64,000 nt of DNA, taken from Aureococcus anophagefferens (taxonomy: Eukaryota; Sar; Pelagophyceae; Pelagomonadales; Pelagomonadaceae). The position numbers and the translations under genes are program-made. Shown here in pieces: positions 46,244 to 56,409 of this stretch (the first letter of the stretch is position 1; every line of letters begins with the position of its first letter). Under the pieces are notes generated by a model that was not told the origin of the DNA, did not search any database, and worked only from the letters and a program-made list of their open reading frames with translations. The stretch lies in the NCBI RefSeq assembly GCF_000186865.1, contig NW_008705583.1, positions 388,101-452,100 of the forward strand, in the 5' to 3' direction.

Positions 46244-49200
46244 ATGGGCGCGATTTTTTCGTTCGCCGTGGCCCCGAGCCCACCGGTCGCCCCGCCACCA
46301 GAGAAGCGGCATCACCCTTCCGACGGCCGCGACGTGCTCACGAACACAGCGGGGTCGGCCGCCGTCGTTACGAGCGTCCTCGAATTCACGGGATGGGACG
46401 CAATCCTGGCTCTCGAAACGCTGTCGTGGGGCTGTCGCCGGAGCGTACGCGACGCGCCCATCTCCTTCCGCGTGGCGACGGACGCGCCCATGACCCGGGA
46501 GTTCCGGCGCATGGTCATCCTAGCGAACCGAGGTGCGCTCCTCGGAGCGCGGCGCGCGGGCTCGCTCGTCCCGGACCAGCGCGTGATCTCGACGATTTGG
46601 CACCGTGGCAAAGGCGCGGAACAAATCCCGGGCGACATGACCTACCGCGCGGGCTACGCGCTCGTGCCGACGCCCCGGAAGCCCGCGGCACCCGTGCGCG
46701 CCGAGCCCGGCGTCGACGTGGCGCGGAGCGTCGCGGCGCGCGCGGCGGTCGAGCGACAGCACGCGGCGCTCGTCAACAGCGGCGTCGTTCGCTTCAACAT
46801 TTCGTCTCCCGTCGGGGACGCCGTCGCCGCGCGCGGCCTGCGCGCGCTCAAGAGCGACCGCATCGGATTTATGGGTGACCCCGAAAATGACAAGCCGGCG
46901 GATCCGGCGCTCGCGGAGGTGCTCATCGAGGCCCTGGGTCCCCTCGCGGAGCGCGCGCCCCTGATTGACGCGGCCCGCCGCAAGTTACTCCCGTATACGG
47001 TTGGGGGATACGTCAAGATGCGGACGCTCGATGCGGCGCTGGCGCGGTCCGCGGCGGCGGCGAGCTCCGTCGACCTCTCCACGCTACGCCGCCTCGTCGC
47101 GCGCTTCGCTTGGCGGACCTACCTCGAGAAACGCGAAAAAGACGGCGTCATCATGTCCTACGTGGACGAACAACAATTCAAGGTGCTCTGTCGCGAGGTC
47201 GCAGCGCCGCGTGCGGACGAGATCTGGGCCGAGGCGACGGCGGGCCTGCTGTTGCCTTTCGGGCTGCACCACGTATCGCCCGAGGACGGCGACTTCCGCG
47301 AGTTCGGCGACGTGCGCGTGGGCGACATCGCCGCGCTCGAACTCGACTCGGCGCTGGTGCTGGCGTGCACCGCGCTCGCGGCCTTGGAGCAGTGCGACGG
47401 GGACCCCGTCGCGGTCTTCTCCGCAGATTTCGACGCGCGTTCGCATGTCCTCAGCCAGTATTATGAGTGCGGCAACCGCCTCTACGTCAGCCTCGCGATT
47501 CTCGACGCGCTCGCCCTTCCGCGCGAGGGAGAGCGCGACGGCGAGGCCGGCGCGAAGCGCGTCGAGGCGGCTATCGCTTCCTTGCTGACGCCGGATCGCC
47601 TACCGGCTCTCCACGAAGGCGAAACCGTCGCGGTTCTTCAGAACTGGCATGAACGGGGTCCGTCCGACGGCCGGTGGTCGAACAATTCGACCTTTGTCAA
47701 AATCAAGGGCGACGGAGTCGCTATAATTAGCGACGCGGGCGTCGAGCGCGATCATATGATTTGCGGCATCCAGCGCATCAACGCGAGCGGCGAGGCTCCA
47801 GCGGCAGCGAGACTCCTCTGCGAGGCCGTCGCGGCGGGCCGCAACGAAATCGTCGTCCGCCTGCTCCGAGGGATGGAGTACGCGTCGATCTACGCCGTGC
47901 AGTTGGACCTCGACGAGCACGCGACCGCTCTCGATCGAGCCATCGACAACGGCAACAGCGTCGCGGCCGCGCTCCTCGCAGCGCAGCATGGACAGAATTT
48001 TCTCCCGCATGCCTGCAACGCCGTCCGCAAAGAGCGGCACCTCAAAAAGACGCTCAGCCTCCGCCTCCAAGGCGAGCTTCTGCGGGCCCTCGGCATTTAC
48101 GACCGCGATACTGTGGATTTCCAAAATCCCATGGCTACTAGATTTGCAACGAGCAAATACGATCCATCGAATGAATCCGCGGAGGTTGCGAGTTTGGCAG
48201 CCGCGGGCGACCTCGTCGGCGTGCGTCGAGCCTTCGCGGCGGCGGTCGCCCGCGCTCGTCGCGCTCGTCGGCTCGCCGCGTTCGTCGAAGGCGCCTTGGA
48301 ATGGATCCCCCAAAGGCTCGACGGACTCCTTGAAGACAAGATCGATTACGTTTTCGACGCCCGCTTTGAAGCGAGTCTCGCTCTGGGGCGAGATATGTGC
48401 GCGGCGCTGCGGCACGGTGCCGCGGCGGGCCGCGCAGAAATCGTCGCTGAAGCGCTGCTTCCGAGACCGGAACTGCTCGAGCATGACTTCGATCTCGGGA
48501 TTGTTACCTATATGGCCTTTCGAACGTGCGTTTTGCAGGGACACGCGGACTGCATCGAGGCGTTTCTTGATTCTCGGGGGGCTCAGGAGCGAATGGAAGG
48601 GTCGGCGCCACCAGATTTCTGGCGCATGAATCAAATGCAGCAAATCGCCGCCGTTTTTGGCCATGTCCCGGTCTTGGCCATGCTGCACCGGCGCGGCGTG
48701 CCGCTCGAGGGCACCGCCTTAACGTTGGCGGCCATGCACGGGCAGGTCGGCGCGTGCGCCGCGTTGCTCCGCGACGAGCACGTTCGCCAGGCTATATGTC
48801 GGGGTGACGACAGTGCCATCGCCCAAGCCATCGCCTACGGGCGGGCGGACGTGTTGGACACGCTCCTTTCCGTGGAAGGCGTGTCGCTCGACCCGGCTTC
48901 TTGGCTGGGCGCGCCGCAGCCCGGCATTTTCATGCAGCTCGCGGCGAAGAACAATTCAATCGACATCATCAAGTTGCTGTTGGATCACGGATTGCCTGTC
49001 GATGCAACGTGCGACCCGCCGGACGCGAACTCCGTGCCCTTTGCGGCTCTGGCCATCGCCACGAAACACAATTTCTACGATCTCGCCAAGCTTTTGCTCG
49101 AGCGGGGCGCCTCCGTGTGCTCTGAAGCTGCAGGCGCTTCGGCTTTCAGATCGTGTATGAACGCCGTGACGAGAGATTATGCGTTGGATCCAACAGCTCG

Positions 49201-49642
49201 CGTGGAAATGTTGCGGCTCCTCGTCAGCGCGCGACCCGATGAATGCACTTTCGACGAGCGAGACGGCTGCCGGGACGCGGTCATCCTCGCGACGGTGCAG
49301 CCCGGATCGGACCTGCTACGATTCCTGCTCGACGAAGCGAACGCTTCTCCGAATCAGACCGATGGTTCTACAGGAGCCACGGCCCTCCACTACGTCATCG
49401 TCGATGATCAGCTGCCCTTGGATCGCAAGCTCTCGGTGCTTGGCTTGCTCATCGACCACGATGCCGAGCTCCACACCGCCCGGACGACCAACAGCAGCGA
49501 GCACGGTTTTCCCGCGGGCGTCACGCCGTACGAGGCTCTGGACTACGCGCCGCCACCGCAGCGCGCCAAGCTGCAGGAGTTCGTCGACGCGCGCGTCGCG
49601 CTCCGCGAGCCGCGCCGGGAGGCCGGAGAGACTCCGTGCTAA
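46244..49642 (+). CDS. Ankyrin-repeat protein with F-box-like N-terminal region, paralog 2
   Basis: 1,132 residues, collinear with 41342-44821: the same F-box-like start (GSAAVVTSVLEFTGWDAILALETLSW), the same unrecognised central domain (SSVDLSTLRRLVARFAWRTYLEKR; VLCREVAAPRADEIWAEA), and the same C-terminal ankyrin-like part (IATKHNFYDLAKLLLERGAS; LLIDHDAELHTARTT). Divergence is clear but even, so this is an old duplication. G+C again declines toward the 3' part. The intervening sulfotransferase lies on the other strand. It is convergent with the PLP gene, 21 bp away. Confidence 0.75.
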   Translation: MGAIFSFAVAPSPPVAPPPEKRHHPSDGRDVLTNTAGSAAVVTSVLEFTGWDAILALETLSWGCRRSVRDAPISFRVATDAPMTREFRRMVILANRGALLGARRAGSLVPDQRVISTIWHRGKGAEQIPGDMTYRAGYALVPTPRKPAAPVRAEPGVDVARSVAARAAVERQHAALVNSGVVRFNISSPVGDAVAARGLRALKSDRIGFMGDPENDKPADPALAEVLIEALGPLAERAPLIDAARRKLLPYTVGGYVKMRTLDAALARSAAAASSVDLSTLRRLVARFAWRTYLEKREKDGVIMSYVDEQQFKVLCREVAAPRADEIWAEATAGLLLPFGLHHVSPEDGDFREFGDVRVGDIAALELDSALVLACTALAALEQCDGDPVAVFSADFDARSHVLSQYYECGNRLYVSLAILDALALPREGERDGEAGAKRVEAAIASLLTPDRLPALHEGETVAVLQNWHERGPSDGRWSNNSTFVKIKGDGVAIISDAGVERDHMICGIQRINASGEAPAAARLLCEAVAAGRNEIVVRLLRGMEYASIYAVQLDLDEHATALDRAIDNGNSVAAALLAAQHGQNFLPHACNAVRKERHLKKTLSLRLQGELLRALGIYDRDTVDFQNPMATRFATSKYDPSNESAEVASLAAAGDLVGVRRAFAAAVARARRARRLAAFVEGALEWIPQRLDGLLEDKIDYVFDARFEASLALGRDMCAALRHGAAAGRAEIVAEALLPRPELLEHDFDLGIVTYMAFRTCVLQGHADCIEAFLDSRGAQERMEGSAPPDFWRMNQMQQIAAVFGHVPVLAMLHRRGVPLEGTALTLAAMHGQVGACAALLRDEHVRQAICRGDDSAIAQAIAYGRADVLDTLLSVEGVSLDPASWLGAPQPGIFMQLAAKNNSIDIIKLLLDHGLPVDATCDPPDANSVPFAALAIATKHNFYDLAKLLLERGASVCSEAAGASAFRSCMNAVTRDYALDPTARVEMLRLLVSARPDECTFDERDGCRDAVILATVQPGSDLLRFLLDEANASPNQTDGSTGATALHYVIVDDQLPLDRKLSVLGLLIDHDAELHTARTTNSSEHGFPAGVTPYEALDYAPPPQRAKLQEFVDARVALREPRREAGETPC

Positions 49643-49663
49643 TAAGGTTAATGGCAACCCCGA

Positions 49664-52147
49664 CTAGGCGCGGCGCTTCCGCAGCGCCGCGAGCGCCGCG
49701 AGCGCCGCGACGGCCGAGCCCGCGAGGACCGGGAGCGCGTGCGTGCGCTTGTCGGAGCGGGCGACGCCCGCGTCGAGGAGGAGGGAGAAGAGGCGGCGGA
49801 GGACGGTCTCGCCGAGGGCGCGGCCCGGGCCCGGGCGCCAGAGGAAGGAGAAGAGGTAGGGCTCGGGGCAGCCGCCGTTGAGGAGGATCGCGGCGAGCGA
49901 GTTCTGCGCGAAGGGCCCCCGGAGCCGCGTCTCCGCGACGCAGGCGACGGCGTCGGCGAGGAAGACGTCGAGGGCCGACCTGTCGCCGTCGATCTTCCGC
50001 AGGCAATGGGGCGTGAGGCTCAGCGCCCAGCCGTACTGGCACTTGTCCGCGTCCTCCGGGTGCAGGTTGTAGAGGAACGCGGTCGAGTGGCCCCGTTTCT
50101 TGAGCCGCGCCGTGAGCACCGACGCCGGCGCGTAGACGGCGAGCACCGTCGAGCCGCGGACGCGGTGCTCGCCGTGGACGACGCGCGCGCCCGCGGCCTC
50201 GAGCGCGCGCTCCGCGCCTTTCACCGCGGCCGCGAGCTCGCGGTACTTGCGATAATAGCCGGCGACGCCGACGAAGAGCACGTCCGCGAGCGCGCGGATG
50301 AGGTGGCCCCGCGTCGGCCGCGCGCCGACGCGGTCGAAGCCCCGGAGGTGGGCGAGCGTGCCCGGCGTGCCGACGACCGTCGACACGCCCTTGTCCGTGC
50401 CCAGGTGCTTGTGCGCGTCGAGCGTCACAATAGTCGGCACGTCGCGACCCACCGTCAAATCGAGGGCGCGGTAGGATTTGGACCCGTCGGCGCCGTCGTT
50501 GTGCACCAAAACGCAGAACGCGAGGCAGCAGTCGTTGATGAACGTCACGGGCTCCAACTTCAGGGGCCTCCGCCGCGCGTTCTCCGCGGCGACGGCGTCG
50601 ACGACGGCGGCGACGTCGTCGCTGATGCCGTCCGTGTAGCTCAGCGTCTGCGCGAAGACCGCGCGGACCGCCGGGTTTTTGAGCGCCTCCGGGAGCCGCG
50701 CGACGTCGAGCGCGCCGCGGTCCTCGAGCCGCTCGAGCGCGAAGCCGAAGCGCCGCTCCGCGCGCTCGACGGCGAGGTGCGGGTTGCCCGTGAGCACGGT
50801 GACGTCCTCGGCCGGCGCGCCCGCCGCGGCCGCGCGCGCGAGCACGGCTTCGAGCGCGAGGTTGATGGACCGCGTGCCGCCGCCCGTCGTCAGCGCCTCG
50901 ACGTCGCGGTCCTTGCCGCCCAGGAAGTGGCGCTGGAAGGCGACGAGCTCGGCCTCGCACCAGGCCCGGTCCCTCGAGGCGTCGTCGAAGACGGACGCGG
51001 CCCAGGCCGCGACGACGTCGACGCGCGCCGCGTCCGCCGGCGCCGCGGCCGCGGCGCCCGCGACGGAGACGACGTCGTGATGCGCGCCGACGCGGGACGG
51101 CTCGAGCGTCGCCGGCTCGTCGGAGCCGCCGGCCCGGGCGAGCGCCGACAGCGCGGCCCAGCCGAGGCACGCGACGCAAAAGTCGACGTAGAGCGGCGTG
51201 GAAGCGCCACTGCCGCCCTCGTTGGGGCTCAGGTACGCCGTCTGCCAGGCGTAGCCCACGTCGAAGTGGGCGTCGCGCAGCGCCACGTCGCGGTAGAGGG
51301 AGAAGCCGCTGAGGAAGAGGCCCTCCTCGATCGACGCGGACCGGACGCCGTCCGGCAGGACGAAGTTGACGGCGTCGTCGCGCGCCGCGAAGATGGCCCG
51401 GAACGACGCGTCGTTCACGTGGACGTGGACCGCGACGCCCGCGCGCCGCGCCTTTGCGGCTATGTCTCCGAGCGCCGGGTCGTCGAAGCCGACGACGACG
51501 CACGCGACGCCGTCCGGGATCGCGTCCGCGGCGGCGACGACGGCGACGCCGAGGCGCTTCGCGACGCCGGCGACGTCCGCGACGTCGCCGACCACGGCGA
51601 CGGTCTTCGACCTCCGCAGCAAGGCATAGCCGTAGAGGCAGAGCGACAGGCTCTCGCGGCCGTCCGTCGCGTAGGACCCGAGCGGGAAGTTGAAGACGTG
51701 CTTCGGGAAGTTGACGAGGTTGCCGATGACGACGGAGTCGAGCACGGCCGGGTGGAGCGGGTTCCGGTTGCGCAGGTCCGGGTTGTGGAGCACGACGTCG
51801 AGGAACGCCGCGAGCCTCTCGCGGTCGCGCGCGTCGAGCGCGGCGAAGCGCGGGCTCGCCGCGTACTCGCGCGCGAGCAGCCTCCCGTTGAGCGCGTGGA
51901 AGTCGTCGGACACGCCGTACTTGTTGCCGGACTCGATCGTCGGCTCCTGCTTCTTCGACGCCCGCAGCGCCTCGGCGAAGAAGGCCTCGACCTCGGCGAC
52001 CTCGAGGCCCTGGCGCCGGAAGTCGAGGGCCAGCCGCAGGTGGCCCGACGCGAGCATGGACTCGCAGGGCAGCTCGCCCAATTGCTTCAGCGCCGCAGGG
52101 ACGAGGCCGATGGCCGGCACGCGCCCGGGGCCGTCGCAGCAGATCAT
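49664..52147 (-). CDS. Two-domain PLP-fold protein, tail-anchored
   Basis: An 827-residue protein. The second half is a fold-type I PLP enzyme of the group II decarboxylase/sphingosine-phosphate lyase type: TGGGTRSINLALE (PLP-phosphate region), FINDCCLAF, and TLDAHKHLGTDKG with the Schiff-base Lys (about 578). The first half (LGSYATDGRESLSLCLYGYALLRR...VHVNDASFRA) looks like a second, degenerate copy of the same fold without an equivalent Lys motif. A C-terminal hydrophobic helix followed by RKRR suggests a tail anchor in the ER, as in S1P lyase topology in reverse. The substrate is not readable. ATG 52147; the upstream frame lacks an ATG. Confidence 0.72.
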   Translation of the reverse strand: MICCDGPGRVPAIGLVPAALKQLGELPCESMLASGHLRLALDFRRQGLEVAEVEAFFAEALRASKKQEPTIESGNKYGVSDDFHALNGRLLAREYAASPRFAALDARDRERLAAFLDVVLHNPDLRNRNPLHPAVLDSVVIGNLVNFPKHVFNFPLGSYATDGRESLSLCLYGYALLRRSKTVAVVGDVADVAGVAKRLGVAVVAAADAIPDGVACVVVGFDDPALGDIAAKARRAGVAVHVHVNDASFRAIFAARDDAVNFVLPDGVRSASIEEGLFLSGFSLYRDVALRDAHFDVGYAWQTAYLSPNEGGSGASTPLYVDFCVACLGWAALSALARAGGSDEPATLEPSRVGAHHDVVSVAGAAAAAPADAARVDVVAAWAASVFDDASRDRAWCEAELVAFQRHFLGGKDRDVEALTTGGGTRSINLALEAVLARAAAAGAPAEDVTVLTGNPHLAVERAERRFGFALERLEDRGALDVARLPEALKNPAVRAVFAQTLSYTDGISDDVAAVVDAVAAENARRRPLKLEPVTFINDCCLAFCVLVHNDGADGSKSYRALDLTVGRDVPTIVTLDAHKHLGTDKGVSTVVGTPGTLAHLRGFDRVGARPTRGHLIRALADVLFVGVAGYYRKYRELAAAVKGAERALEAAGARVVHGEHRVRGSTVLAVYAPASVLTARLKKRGHSTAFLYNLHPEDADKCQYGWALSLTPHCLRKIDGDRSALDVFLADAVACVAETRLRGPFAQNSLAAILLNGGCPEPYLFSFLWRPGPGRALGETVLRRLFSLLLDAGVARSDKRTHALPVLAGSAVAALAALAALRKRRA

Positions 52148-52384
52148 GCTTGCCACGACGACGACGCTGGAGATTAGGCGAGGAGCTCCGGGGAGATGAC
52201 CGAGCTCCTGCAACGCCGCTTCAGCTTGAATGTTGGACTTGTGATTGAAGCTGAGCGCCCCCCGAGGCCCAGGATGTTGCGCTCGACGAGCAGAGCGATA
52301 AAGCCACGCGCGCCTCCCAGTGAAAAAAGGGAGCTTACCGACGGAGCGCGGCCTCTTGGCGGCCGCGGGCTCGACGACGGCGCG

Positions 52385-53939
52385 CTAGTCGGCGCAGGCC
52401 GCGGCGACGGCGCCGGCGACGTCCGCGCCCGCGTCCGCGTAGCAGAGCGCGGCGAGGACCTTGAGGTGGCCGAGCACGTGCTCGTCGTCGATGCCGCGGG
52501 GGCAGGCCGTGCGGACGGCCTCGATCGCGTCGCCGTAGCAGGCCCAGTGCGCGTCGGAGAACGCGCCGACGTCGGTCTTGGCGCCGCGCTCGAGGAGGCC
52601 GTGGAGCGTCTCGCCGTGGGCCGCCGAGACGCGCGCGAAGCGGCCCGCCGTCGCCGCGCGCGCCGCGAGCTCCGCGTCGTAGGCGCTTCGGGCGTCGCCG
52701 AGCGCGTCGTCGCCGCGCGCCGCGAGGAGCCGCGCCTCGAGGAAGCTCAACGTGGCGTCGCGCGAGCTCACGAGCCCCGTCCGGGCCGGCGCGGCGGGCG
52801 CGGCGACGCCGCGCTTGTCGTCGCCGTCGCCCTGGAAGGCGACGACGTAGTCGCGCGCGAAGGACTGGTCCCCGAAGAGCTGGACGTGCGACTTGTTCGT
52901 CTCGCGCTTGACAACGCGGTACTGCTTGGCGAGCGTCTCCGCGGGCGCGTCGAGGTCGCTGTTCTCCATCCAGGACACGGAGTAGAGGTCGCCGAGGCAC
53001 GTGGACAGCGACTTGCCGTCGACCTTCGACTCCGTGCCGCAGTAGCAGCCCCAGGAGCTCTCCATGCCCGACGCGGCCGTCGTCGCGTAGACCTTCGTGT
53101 CGTTCGCGAGCAGGTCGCCGGTGAACATGCTCCCGGACTCGCAGGCCTCGACGTAGACGACGAGGCGGTCGTACATGTCCTGGGAGCGCATGGTCTCGAG
53201 CGCGCCCTGGAGGTCCTTGGCCGTCACGGGCTTCTCGTTCGCGGGCATGGCCACCAGGCCCTTGGCGCCGTGGTCCGCGTAGTAGACGAAGACGTTGTCG
53301 CCCGCCGTCGAGCCGAGCACGCGGCCGCCCGCGGCGTCGGCGTCGCCCGTGAGCACGGCGAGGAAGACGTCGCGGTTCACGTCCTTGCCCGTGTACTCCG
53401 CGACGCAGCCGGCGTAGACGTCGACGCCGGGCACGCCCGCGGCCGTGGGCTTGTTGAAGACCTGGCCCGGGTACGGGTTCATCGCGTTGCCGGCGATGTC
53501 GTCGTACATCATGAGGATGATGTTCGACTCGGGCACGCCGTTCTTCTTCATGATCTGGTACGCGTGGCACGCGTCGGCCTGGTGCCGGTAGTTGGCGAAG
53601 GAGTTGGACCCGGCGACGATGACGGCCCAGTGGTGCTCCGTCGCGTTCGCGCGGACCTGGGCGGGCGTCCGTCGGCGGGCGGGCGGCGAGGGCGCGCGCG
53701 CGGGTTCGCGGGCGGCGCGCGCGCGTGCGTTGGCGGCGATTCGTCGTGATAGGAGTTCGCGCGAGCGCGTTTTCTACGGCGAGCGCGCCGCGCGCGGGCG
53801 GCGGCGAAGAAGAATGGGTGATCTCGAGCAATTTCTTTTTTCGGACGCCGGCGCGGACGCTGTCGAGCTCGCGCGTGCCGAAGGCCGCTGCATCACCGAC
53901 GACGGCCGCGACGAGGCTGAGCTTCACGGCGAACAACAT
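52385..53939 (-). CDS. Legumain (C13 asparaginyl endopeptidase), one intron
   Basis: Exons are complement(53859..53939) and (52385..53656), giving 450 residues. A signal peptide (MLFAVKLSLVAAVVGDAAAF) leads into the protease domain: WAVIVAGSNSFANYRHQADACHAYQ, YDDIA, YYADHGAKG with catalytic His (about 158) and VYVEACESGSMF with catalytic Cys (about 199). A helical C-terminal prodomain follows. Legumains cleave after Asn/Asp in vacuoles and lysosomes and act in GPI-transamidase-like or processing roles. The 202-nt intron (53657-53858, phase 0) is bounded by a perfect 8-bp repeat GTCCGCGC at the donor and after the acceptor. Confidence 0.93.
53649..53858 (-). other. Intron with perfect 8-bp flanking duplication (candidate second introner family)
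   Basis: The legumain intron starts with GTCCGCGC (53851-53858) and is followed, right after CAG, by the same GTCCGCGC (53649-53656). Its 194-nt interior is of introner size but shows no similarity to copies A-C. GGCGTCCG near the left end matches GGCGTCCG in the reverse complement of the right end, a possible remnant of inverted repeats. Confidence 0.55.
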
Positions 53940-54102
53940 CGTGCGTTGCCGGCGCTTGAATGGGCCAATAGGACTGCCACAAAAAGGCTTCGCTAACCTC
54001 AAATTTACCACAGACACCACAAGTCTTGACGTGTGCCGAGGGCTGGTCTCTCGAATTCGCGCGGGAGGAGCGCCTGGAGGAGCGCCTGGAGGAGCACCCA
54101 AA
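53940..54102. promoter_or_regulatory. Divergent promoter, legumain / HACD fusion
   Basis: A 163-bp gap between outward-facing ATGs. It includes three 12-bp tandem units GGAGGAGCGCCT (54064-54099, the last diverged) immediately before the HACD ATG. The rest has lowered G+C. Confidence 0.5.
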
Positions 54103-56183
54103 ATGGCCACAATGGAGAGATTCTGGCTCGCGGTCAACGTCGCCGCGTGGAGCTGCTGGTTGCTCCTCCTCGAGTGGCTCAAGGACGCGCCTTTGGGCGC
54201 GCGCGTCTGGGCGCTGCCGCACCTGCCCGAGCTCGTGGCGGGCCTCGAGGCGATCTGCTGCGTCGAGGTCCTGCGCATGGTCGTCGGCGACCTGCGCGGG
54301 AGCTGGGTGACGGGCCTGCTGCTCCACTACACGCGCGTCGTCGTCATCGCGACGGTGCTGCCGACGGCGAGCGAGGTCCTCGCGCGGACGATCCTCGTCG
54401 CCTGGGCCGCGACGGAGCTCTGCCGCTACCCCTGCTACGTCTTCAAGGGGTCGCCCTTTTTGCTGCGCGTGCGGAGCGCCGCGCCCGTGGTCACGTTCCC
54501 GCTCGGCGCGGGCTCGGAGCTCGTCGCCTGCTACTTCCGGTACCAGGCGAGCGACGGCGCGCTCCGGTCCGCGCTCGGCTTCCAGGTGAGATTGCCCAAC
54601 AATGATAGTCACTTGAGCAACATCTTCGAATTTAGGTCCTGCTCAACGTCTTCGGGTCGCTCTACACCTACCCGAACATGGTCGCGCGGGCGCGGAAGGC
54701 CGTCTTCCCGCCGGCGCCCGAGGTCGTGTCCGGCGTGCAGTTCCCCAAGACGTCGGAGCGCGGCGACCGGTCGACGACGGTAACGGGCAAGGCCGCGTGG
54801 CGGGGCCTCGCGGCGGAGCTCGGGGCGGCGGACGTCGCGCGGGCCATCGACTGGGAGGGCGACTGGCGCGCGAACTACGGCCGCCACGTCGTCGCGGTCG
54901 CGGAGGCGCTCGCCGGCGCGCCCGTCGACGCCGCGGCGGAGGCGTGCGACAAGACGCTCGCGGATTTGTCCGACGCCTTCGAGTTCGTGCGCGACGGCGC
55001 GACGACGACGGGCCTCCGCGCGGCCCTCGCCAGGTACGACGAGCCCAAGCTCGAGACGTTCATCGTCCAGGGCCGCGGCAAGGCGGGCGACGTCGCCGTC
55101 GGCGCGCTTCGCGGCGCGGCGCTCGACGCCAAGTTCGACGAGCTGGCGGCGGCGGGCGAGCTGTCGCCCGACGCCGCGGCGACGCTGAAGAAATTACCGA
55201 AGGACCTGGCGCTCCACGGGCGCTGCTTCGTCGTCTTCGGCGCGTCGTCCGAGGTCGGGCCGTGCCGCCGCCTGCTCGAGCGGGGCGCGACGGTGCTGGC
55301 CGTCGCGCGGAAGAACGTGAAAAAATGGGCAGACCTGATCGCCTACGCGCGGACGACGGCGGGCACGCTCTACGTGCCCGTGGCGCTCGGGAGCGGGCCG
55401 CGCGGCGACCTCGACGCCGCGGTGAACGCGGGCTGCGATTTGCTCCGGGACCTGCCGGAGATCAAGACCTGGCTCGCGGAGGCCTGCTTCGCGCCGCTCG
55501 TCGTGGGCTGCTACACCTACCTCGACGGCGACCGGCACGTGCGCGTCGTCGCGGCCTGCGACGCGATCGCGCAGGCGCTCGTCGCCGAGACGCGCGCCGG
55601 CCGCGACATGGCCTACGCGTACCTCGGGTCGCCGGGCACGGCGCACCGGCGGCCCGCCGAGGCGGCGGCGCGGGCCGACGCGGCCCTCGCGGCGCTGCCG
55701 GCCTGGCAGCGGCTCCTCGTCGCCGCGGGCGCGCTGCGAGTCGCGACGGGGACGACGTTCGACGGTCTGCTGAACCTGCAGGGGCCGAACTACGCGCTCG
55801 CCAAGACGATGCAGATGTGGCGCGCGGCGGCGGCGAAGCACGACCACCACGTCGTCTCCTGCCCCATGGCGCCCGCCGTGCGGACGCGGAGCATGCTCAA
55901 GAGCGCCGCCGTCGCCGCGGCGCTCAAGGGCGGGCCGCGCTTCGGCGCGACGAGCTACTCGCCGGAGTTCGCGTCGGCGGTCATGGCGCTCCTGCTCATG
56001 GCCCACGTCACGGACCCGGACAACGCCCACGCGAGCCCCCACGCGGCCCTGGGCGGCGTCCTCGACACGTTCGCGCGGGACGGCTTCACCGGCGGGCTCT
56101 GGACGTCGCCCTTCGCGCCGGACTCGACCGCGAAGCCCGCGGCCGCCGCGGGGCTCCTGTTCCCGGCGAAGCTCGGGGACTGA
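54103..56183 (+). CDS. 3-hydroxyacyl-CoA dehydratase (HACD/PTPLA) fused to a Rossmann-like domain, one intron
   Basis: Exons are 54103..54585 and 54636..56183, with a 50-nt GT-AG intron (54586-54635, phase 0); 676 residues. Residues 1-180 are a multi-pass PTPLA/HACD protein with AWAATELCRYPCYVF (about 98-112), which carries the family's catalytic Glu and Tyr, and ends LLNVFGSLYTYPNM as HACDs do. HACD removes water in the third step of very-long-chain fatty acid elongation in the ER. About 490 further residues follow, including CFVVFGASSEVGPCRRLLERGATVLAVARKN (about 375-405), a Rossmann-like nucleotide-binding motif. This part is soluble-looking and unrecognised. The fusion is encoded by one uninterrupted second exon. 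Confidence 0.8.
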
Positions 56184-56409
56184 TGTTTTGGCCACGTATA
56201 AGGGCGGCGGCGGTGTAGAGCGGCGGTGGCCGCCGTGTGGGAGGCCTGTCGTCGGTGGTGGCGGCCGCGCCGAGGCCGAGCTTTGCTTCGGAGAGCCGAA
56301 GAGCATCGACCTGTTGCGAGTCATCAGCGCCGTGCACGACGCCGCGCGCGACTCGGGCGCGGACGCCGACGCGAATCAGGAGCGCAGAGACCGCGCACTC
56401 GATACACAA

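Noticed and set aside
52335..54278. Long minus-strand frame across legumain
   Set aside because: It reads legumain out of frame (Arg-rich) and passes through the intron and divergent promoter.
54586..54635. HACD intron as an introner
   Set aside because: Only 50 nt, no flanking duplication and no terminal repeats.
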